NCBI GenBank assembly: GCA_964528575.1
Contig: CAZGTQ010000413.1
Location: forward strand, 1-9,361
Direction: 5' to 3'
Length of the DNA: 9,361 nt
Origin: CAZGTQ01 sp964528575
GTDB taxonomy: Bacteria; Planctomycetota; UBA1135; GCA-002686595
Positions within the stretch are counted from its first letter, which is position 1, and each line of letters starts with the position of its first letter. Shown one piece after another: positions 6,187 to 9,361 of the stretch. Both the position numbers and the translations under genes were made by a program. Below the pieces are notes generated by a model. That model ran no database searches. It was not told the DNA's origin and saw only the letters and a list, made by a program, of their open reading frames with translations.

Positions 6187-6208
6187 GGCGGGCCGGGGAT
6201 CGGGCGGG
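6186..6208 (+). other. Canonical G-quadruplex motif at a duplication breakpoint
   Basis: The plus strand carries five G-runs of 3-4 bases separated by 1-3 bases (GGG at 6186, 6190, GGGG at 6195, GGG at 6202 and 6206). This fits the G3-N1-7 rule for intramolecular quadruplexes. It lies exactly where similarity to the lipoprotein gene ends and the GC-rich GNAT segment begins, downstream of the GNAT stop. Formation in the cell is unproven. Confidence 0.55.
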
Positions 6209-6245
6209 TCCGAGAGGCCGGCGAGCGGGGCGCCCGGCGGCCGCC

Positions 6246-6788
6246 TCACCGCCACGTCCACACGACCACGTCCCACTCCTCGCCGCCCTCGGCGCGATGG
6301 CTGTGCAAGAGCTCGAAGCCCACCCGCGCGTGGGCCCGCGACGAGCGCCCGTTGCGCCGCGCGATCTCGGTCGCGACGAGGTCGTAGCGGTCCTCGTAGC
6401 GTAGGCGCAGCTCGCGGTACAGGCCGTCGAGCACGCCGCGGCCACGCCAACCGACATCGACGCACACCTGTCCCATCACGAGCCAGCGGCGGTCGCCGAG
6501 GAGCTCGTCGAGCAGCGCGAACATCGGCGCGAGCAGCGGGATGCGCTCCGCGAACGAGCGGAGCATGACGAGCGCATAGCCGACGACGCGCTCCTCGCCG
6601 ATCGCGACGACGTGCGGCGCCGCGTCGTTCATGTCGCGCAGCAGCGCGAGGTCGTGACGCACCGTGACGAAGCCCTCGCGCCGGGCGGCGCCGGGCGCGA
6701 GCACCTCCTCGAGGTTGCGCCGCTGCAACGCGAGGATCTGCTCGAGCTCGTCGTCCGAGCGCGCGAGGCGGTACGTCGGCGCGTCCAT
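6246..6788 (-). CDS. GNAT-family N-acetyltransferase
   Basis: A 180-residue protein with the GNAT fold order: an N-terminal strand-helix (YRLARSDDELEQILALQRRN), a central strand (PHVVAIGEERVVGYALVML, ~59-76), then motif A, VMGQVCVDVGWRGRGVLDGL (~104-123), whose GWRGRGV loop holds the acetyl-CoA pyrophosphate. Motif B is seen as ATEIARRNGRSSRAHARVGF (139-158). These enzymes transfer acetyl groups from acetyl-CoA to amines; the substrate cannot be told. ATG at 6788 precedes the domain directly; a longer frame to 7004 adds Arg-rich unconserved residues and runs into an attC site, so it is rejected. The ribosome-binding site is weak. The gene is as GC-rich as the chromosomal flanks, unlike VIT and the lipoprotein. 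A short inverted repeat (GGCCG 6216-6220, CGGCC 6238-6242) follows the stop. Confidence 0.85.
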   Translation of the reverse strand: MDAPTYRLARSDDELEQILALQRRNLEEVLAPGAARREGFVTVRHDLALLRDMNDAAPHVVAIGEERVVGYALVMLRSFAERIPLLAPMFALLDELLGDRRWLVMGQVCVDVGWRGRGVLDGLYRELRLRYEDRYDLVATEIARRNGRSSRAHARVGFELLHSHRAEGGEEWDVVVWTWR

Positions 6789-6998
6789 CGGGCGCCACGA
6801 TACGCTGCCGAACCGCCTCGCGCGCCCGGCGGCTCCGTCCTGCTCGTAGCGCGCGTTGCTCACCAGTCGCTCGAGCTCGCGCGCGCGGAGCTCGACCCCG
6901 CGACCCGGTGACGCTGCGCGCCCGGGCGCGCCTCGCGCTCGGCGGAGCGCACGCGTGAGGCGGCCATCGAGCCGCGCAGTCTGCGAGGGCCTGCGTCT
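6789..6998 (-). other. Long leader between an attC site and the GNAT gene
   Basis: About 210 bp of very GC-rich DNA separate the R' box at 6999-7005 from the GNAT start, far longer than the 21-37 nt seen in the other cassettes. The minus-strand frame is open through it in phase with GNAT and includes ELERLVSNARYEQDGAAGRA, but no start with a ribosome-binding site stands out. It could be a leader, a gene remnant, or part of a chromosomal fragment captured with GNAT. I see no RNA gene or clear promoter. Confidence 0.25.
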
Positions 6999-7058
6999 GC
7001 CCAACGCGTTGCCGTTCAGCCGCGGGCGATGCCGGTCGGCTGCAGCGGCTTGTCAGGC
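6999..7058 (-). repeat. attC recombination site, complete (60 bp)
   Basis: On the minus strand R'' is GCCTGAC (7058-7052) and R' is GTTGGGC (7005-6999), which fits GTTRRRY. Inner stem: CAGCCG (7017-7022) pairs with CGGCTG (7037-7042), and GCCGTT (7011-7016) with AGCGGC (7044-7049), one G-T wobble, leaving C7043 bulged. The bulge is in the same place as in the 5407-5466 site and the total length is identical. The membrane-protein gene stops inside it at 7016-7018. This is the best attC in the window. Confidence 0.87.
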
Positions 7059-7450
7059 CCCGACGAGGGATGCCCGATCGCAACACCGAGCATCATCGCG
7101 GCCGCGATGATCAGAAGCACCAGTGCACCCCCATCCAACAGCGACAAGTCACCGTGCTTTGCAATGAGGAGGTCTGGCCTGACGGCCGAGACAGTCCGGA
7201 GACCCATCAGCCCGACCAGGGCGATCGCAGTCACGACACGGGTAGGCCGAGACTCGAGGCCGAGGCAAAGCGTCGCCCCGATGAGGAGGACGACTGCGCC
7301 ACCGCCGGCGTAGGGCAGCTCCAGCCCGAGCATCGGAGGGCACGCCACGTAGCCCACGATGAGCAGAAACGAAACGAACACCGACGCGCCGCACGCGTCC
7401 ATCCAGCGATCACGGGACGTCTCGACTGGAACGGCTGTGTTGGGATTCAT
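7016..7450 (-). CDS. Cassette-encoded four-helix membrane protein of unknown function
   Basis: A 144-residue protein with a short polar N-terminus (MNPNTAVPVETSRDRWMDAC) and four hydrophobic segments near residues 24-42, 49-67, 70-86 and 104-125. No motif identifies a family. The final residues PLQPTGIARG are translated from the attC site. The ATG at 7450 is chosen because GGAG lies six nt upstream (minus strand) and it falls 21 nt after the R' box at 7472-7478; an alternative ATG at 7462 would put that GGAG inside the coding region, and a TTG at 7477 lies within the attC box. Its codon use is milder in GC than the neighbouring nitric oxide reductase. A small integral inner-membrane protein is all that can be said. 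Confidence 0.75.
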   Translation of the reverse strand: MNPNTAVPVETSRDRWMDACGASVFVSFLLIVGYVACPPMLGLELPYAGGGAVVLLIGATLCLGLESRPTRVVTAIALVGLMGLRTVSAVRPDLLIAKHGDLSLLDGGALVLLIIAAAMMLGVAIGHPSSGPDKPLQPTGIARG

Positions 7451-7471
7451 GGACGACTCCATTTCTCGTTG

Positions 7472-7520
7472 GCCCAACGCTCCGGTTCAGCGGCGGGCCG
7501 CGCATTCTCGCTTGTCCACC
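7472..7520 (-). repeat. Degenerate attC site at the upstream edge of the array
   Basis: On the minus strand the right half is good: CCGCCGCTGAACC followed by GGAGC and R' box GTTGGGC (7478-7472), closely like the right half of the 6999-7058 site. The left half is weak: GGTGGACAAGCG (from 7520) resembles the GCCTGACAAGCC start of that site, but the L'' box (around 7497-7510) no longer pairs well. It probably marks the 5' junction of the membrane-protein cassette. Confidence 0.6.
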
Positions 7521-7540
7521 CTACCAAACAACGGCTTTCG

Positions 7541-7705
7541 TCAGCGCGCTCGGATCATCAGCTCGGCGGGGTCCTTTTCCGCCACGGAGCGACCGAGGAG
7601 GCGCCGTCGTCGAATCGTGGCGCTCCGCGCGGAGCGCGCCGTTCGCGCGACGCTCACGCTTACGCGCCTACGAGCGGCGAGCGGCGCGAGGCCGTCGCTC
7701 GTCAT
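7541..7705 (-). CDS. Doubtful 54-aa ORF overlapping the ferredoxin stop (ATGA)
   Basis: A minus-strand frame begins with an ATG that overlaps the ferredoxin stop as ATGA (7702-7705) and runs 54 codons, ending ...SVAEKDPAELMIRAR. The overlap would allow translational coupling and the C-terminus looks protein-like, but the middle is Arg/Ser/Ala-rich like a shadow frame and a strong palindrome lies inside it. No family recognised; more likely not a gene. Confidence 0.2.
   Translation of the reverse strand: MTSDGLAPLAARRRVSVSVARTARSARSATIRRRRLLGRSVAEKDPAELMIRAR
7620..7637 (-). terminator. Perfect 18-bp palindrome downstream of the ferredoxin gene
   Basis: Positions 7620-7637 read the same on both strands (GCGCTCC at each arm, all G/C but one pair). 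It lies 64 nt after the ferredoxin stop and could end the norZ-ferredoxin transcript as a hairpin with a tiny loop. No T-run follows on the minus strand. A second stem (ACGAGCG 7670-7676 with CGCTCGT 7696-7702) overlaps the ferredoxin stop. A protein-binding site is the alternative. Confidence 0.4.
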
Positions 7706-8046
7706 CCGTCGCCCGACCCCGGCTCCTCCGAGAGGTGCTCGCGCTTCGCGTCGACCGTGCCCCAGCGCGCGGCATCCTCGAGCGCGGGGCGCTTCTTGCT
7801 GAGCACGGGCCACTGCGGCGCGAGACGCTCGTTCAGCGCGGCGTACTCCGCCCAGCGCTCGGGGAGCTCGTCGTCGGGGTAGATCGCCTCGACCGGGCAC
7901 TCGGGCACGCACGCGCCGCAGTCGATGCACTCGTCGGGGTCGATCGCGAGGAAGTTCGCTCCCTCGTGGAAGCAGTCGACCGGGCACACCTCGACGCAGT
8001 CGGTGTGCTTGCACAGGACGCACGGTTCCGCGACGACGTGCGTCAT
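7702..8046 (-). CDS. fdxA: 7Fe ferredoxin (3Fe-4S/4Fe-4S), FdxA type
   Basis: A 114-residue low-potential electron carrier very similar in pattern to Azotobacter ferredoxin I. Cysteines at 9, 12, 17, 21 and 25 (CVLCKHTDCVEVCPVDC) and at 40, 43, 46 and 50 (CIDCGACVPEC) supply the ligands. By analogy C9, C17 and C50 hold the 3Fe-4S cluster and C21, C40, C43 and C46 the 4Fe-4S cluster, with C12 and C25 free. The C-terminal helix region (ERWAEYAALNERLAPQWPVL) follows as in the family. ATG at 8046 is 1 nt after the nitric oxide reductase stop, with GGAGGGAG (minus strand, 8060-8053) inside the end of that gene, so the two are almost surely one transcript. It is soluble and cytoplasmic; whether it serves the reductase is unknown. 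Confidence 0.95.
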   Translation of the reverse strand: MTHVVAEPCVLCKHTDCVEVCPVDCFHEGANFLAIDPDECIDCGACVPECPVEAIYPDDELPERWAEYAALNERLAPQWPVLSKKRPALEDAARWGTVDAKREHLSEEPGSGDG

Positions 8047-8047
8047 C

Positions 8048-9361
8048 TCACGCTCCCTCCGCGCTCGGCACGATCGCGCGCGTCGTCTCCGCCTCGCTCT
8101 CGTACGACCAGCCCCGCCCGAGCCCGAGCGTGAACCAGGCGAGCGCGCCGACGCCCGAGAGGAACACCACGTCGCCGACGATGCGCAGCCAGCGCAGCGT
8201 CTCGAGCGCGGGGAGCTGCAGGAAGTCCGCGCTGCGGGCGTACCACAGGCCGTGCTCCACGCTCGCCCACGTCTGCGCGAGGCCGATCGGGAGCAGGCTG
8301 AGCAGGACCATGAGCGCGAGGCCGCCGTTCATCGCCCAGAACGAGAAGCGCAAGGCACCCTCGCGCCAGGGACGGTCAGCGCACAGCTTGCGCAGGATCA
8401 TCAGCACGAGGCCGAGCGACAAAAGGCCATAGACGCCGAACAGCGCCGTGTGCGCGTGCACCGGCGTCGTGTTCAGCCCTTGCATGAAGTAGAGCGCGAT
8501 CGGCGGGTTGATCAGGAAGCCGAACAGGCCCGCGCCGACGAGGTTCCAGAACGCGACGCCGACGAAGAAGCGGATCGGCCAGCGATAACGCTGCATCCAC
8601 GGCGCGCGGCGCTCCATGCGCAGCGTCTCGAGGGCCTCGCGGCCGATCAGTACGAGCGGCACGACTTCCAGCGCGCTGAACGTCGCTCCGATCGCCGTGA
8701 TCGAGACCGGCGTGCCGCTGAAGTAGAGGTGGTGGAACGTGCCGGGGATGCCGCCGAGCAGGAAGATCGTCGTCGCGGCGATGAACGCGCGCGTCGCGTT
8801 CCGCGCCCGCACGAGGCCGAGCTTCGTGAACAGGAACGCGAGCACGCCCGTCGCGAAGACCTCGAAGAAGCCCTCGACCCACAGGTGCACGACCCACCAG
8901 CGCCAGTACTCGGCGACCGACAGGTGCGAGCGCGCGCCGTAGAACAAGCCCGCGCCGTACAGCATCCCGATCATGACGACCGACGCGGTGAGCAGCGCGA
9001 CGAGCCCGCGTTCGCCCCCGCGCCGTCGCAGCGCCGGAGCCAGCCCGCGCAGCATCAGCACGAGCCAGAGCACGAGCCCGCCGTACAGCGCGAGCTGCCA
9101 CGCGCGCCCGAGGTCGACGTACTCGTAACCCTGGTGGCCGAGCCAGAAGCCCGCGTCGAGCCCGAAGAACTGCTTCACCGAGAGCCATTCGCCCGCGAGC
9201 GAGCCCACGACGACGAGCAGCAGCGCGCCGAACAGCACGTTGACGCCCAGGCGTTGGAAGCGCGGCTCGCGCCCGCCGATGAGCGGCGCGAGGAAGAGGC
9301 CCGCGGCGAGGAAGGCCGTCGCGATCCAGAAGACCGCCGTCTGGATGTGCCACGTGCGCGC
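8048..9361 (-). CDS. norZ: Quinol-dependent nitric oxide reductase, C-terminal ~437 aa (5' end outside window)
   Basis: This enzyme reduces two NO to N2O at a haem b3/non-haem iron centre in the inner membrane, using quinol. Counting residues from the window edge, RTWHIQ gives the low-spin haem histidine (5); GHQGYEYVDLGRAWQ (75-89) is a qNOR hallmark; VVHLWVEG holds the FeB ligands H159 and E163; TFHHLYF gives H210 and H211; FSALEVVP gives E232; TPVHAHTALFG gives H302 (haem b3) and H304 (haem b). The H159-H210-E232 spacing equals that of NorB H207-H258-E280. Many hydrophobic helices fill the rest. The frame stays open to the window edge, so the GTG at 9238 is internal and the N-terminal quinol-NOR extension lies outside. 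Likely roles are NO detoxification or denitrification. It is followed by fdxA with a 1-nt gap. Confidence 0.95.
   Translation of the reverse strand, partial: ARTWHIQTAVFWIATAFLAAGLFLAPLIGGREPRFQRLGVNVLFGALLLVVVGSLAGEWLSVKQFFGLDAGFWLGHQGYEYVDLGRAWQLALYGGLVLWLVLMLRGLAPALRRRGGERGLVALLTASVVMIGMLYGAGLFYGARSHLSVAEYWRWWVVHLWVEGFFEVFATGVLAFLFTKLGLVRARNATRAFIAATTIFLLGGIPGTFHHLYFSGTPVSITAIGATFSALEVVPLVLIGREALETLRMERRAPWMQRYRWPIRFFVGVAFWNLVGAGLFGFLINPPIALYFMQGLNTTPVHAHTALFGVYGLLSLGLVLMILRKLCADRPWREGALRFSFWAMNGGLALMVLLSLLPIGLAQTWASVEHGLWYARSADFLQLPALETLRWLRIVGDVVFLSGVGALAWFTLGLGRGWSYESEAETTRAIVPSAEGA

Larger units (their letters stand above)
4632..7520 (-). mobile_element. Integron gene-cassette array without visible integrase (CALIN-like)
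   Basis: Several short genes share the minus orientation and alternate with attC-like sites. Two complete 60-bp sites (5407-5466, 6999-7058), one degenerate site (7472-7520), one half site (5966-5992) and two weak candidates (4633-4663, 5882-5913) were found. In both complete sites the R'' and R' boxes flank a stem with one bulged base, as in known attC sites, and the upstream gene's stop lies inside the site. Minus-strand genes begin 21-37 nt after the preceding R' box, as expected in cassettes. No integrase gene or attI is in view; flanking genes look chromosomal. The island may be a detached cassette cluster or the inside of a larger array. The outer limits given are those of the outermost candidate sites. 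Confidence 0.72.

Noticed and set aside
6789..7004. N-terminal extension of the GNAT protein
   Set aside because: Arg-rich, outside the GNAT fold, and its first codons overlap the attC R' box.
4440..7520. CRISPR array as explanation of the repeated elements
   Set aside because: The repeats are few, 60 bp, spaced by whole genes and folded like attC; no regular short repeat-spacer pattern exists.
4440..7700. Integron integrase, transposase or tRNA gene near the island
   Set aside because: No frame shows tyrosine-recombinase or transposase motifs and no tRNA cloverleaf or CCA-type end was found by eye.

Overview
The window is a very GC-rich bacterial chromosomal segment. Strong third-position G/C, FliK- and FlhB-like flagellar export genes, pdxA, a quinol-type nitric oxide reductase and a 7Fe ferredoxin point to a proteobacterial or myxobacterial-type Gram-negative. 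The exact lineage cannot be read from the sequence. There are three zones.

(1) 1-2645. On the plus strand lie the 3' part of a FliK-like flagellar hook-length control gene, a small FlhB C-terminal-domain gene coupled to it by an ATGA overlap, and pdxA (vitamin B6 synthesis), all closely packed. Convergent to them on the minus strand is a PAP2-superfamily membrane protein resembling Aur1/inositol-phosphotransferase-type lipid enzymes. Divergent from that, at 2780-4438, is a cobalamin-binding-type radical SAM protein followed by a terminator-like hairpin.

(2) About 4632-7520. This is an island of different character: lower GC, short genes all on the minus strand, with attC-like recombination sites between several of them. 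I read it as an integron gene-cassette array without a visible integrase (a CALIN). Two complete 60-bp attC sites (5407-5466 and 6999-7058) can be folded by eye, each with one bulged base at the same place. A fairly good third site (7472-7520), a half site (5966-5992) and two weaker candidates also occur. Two genes end inside their own attC. The cargo is a VIT/CCC1-type Fe/Mn transporter, a small lipoprotein, a degraded second copy of that lipoprotein gene, a GNAT acetyltransferase in a GC-rich insert, and a four-helix membrane protein.

(3) 7541-9361, minus strand. The 3' part of a quinol-dependent nitric oxide reductase (norZ/norB type) is followed after 1 nt by a 7Fe FdxA-type ferredoxin. 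A doubtful small ORF may follow by ATGA overlap, with a perfect 18-bp palindrome inside it.

The cassette island lies between chromosomal-looking genes. Its internal duplication, half site, frameshifted copy and G-quadruplex motif at a junction suggest a decaying or rearranging array. It is the part most likely to hold undescribed biology.
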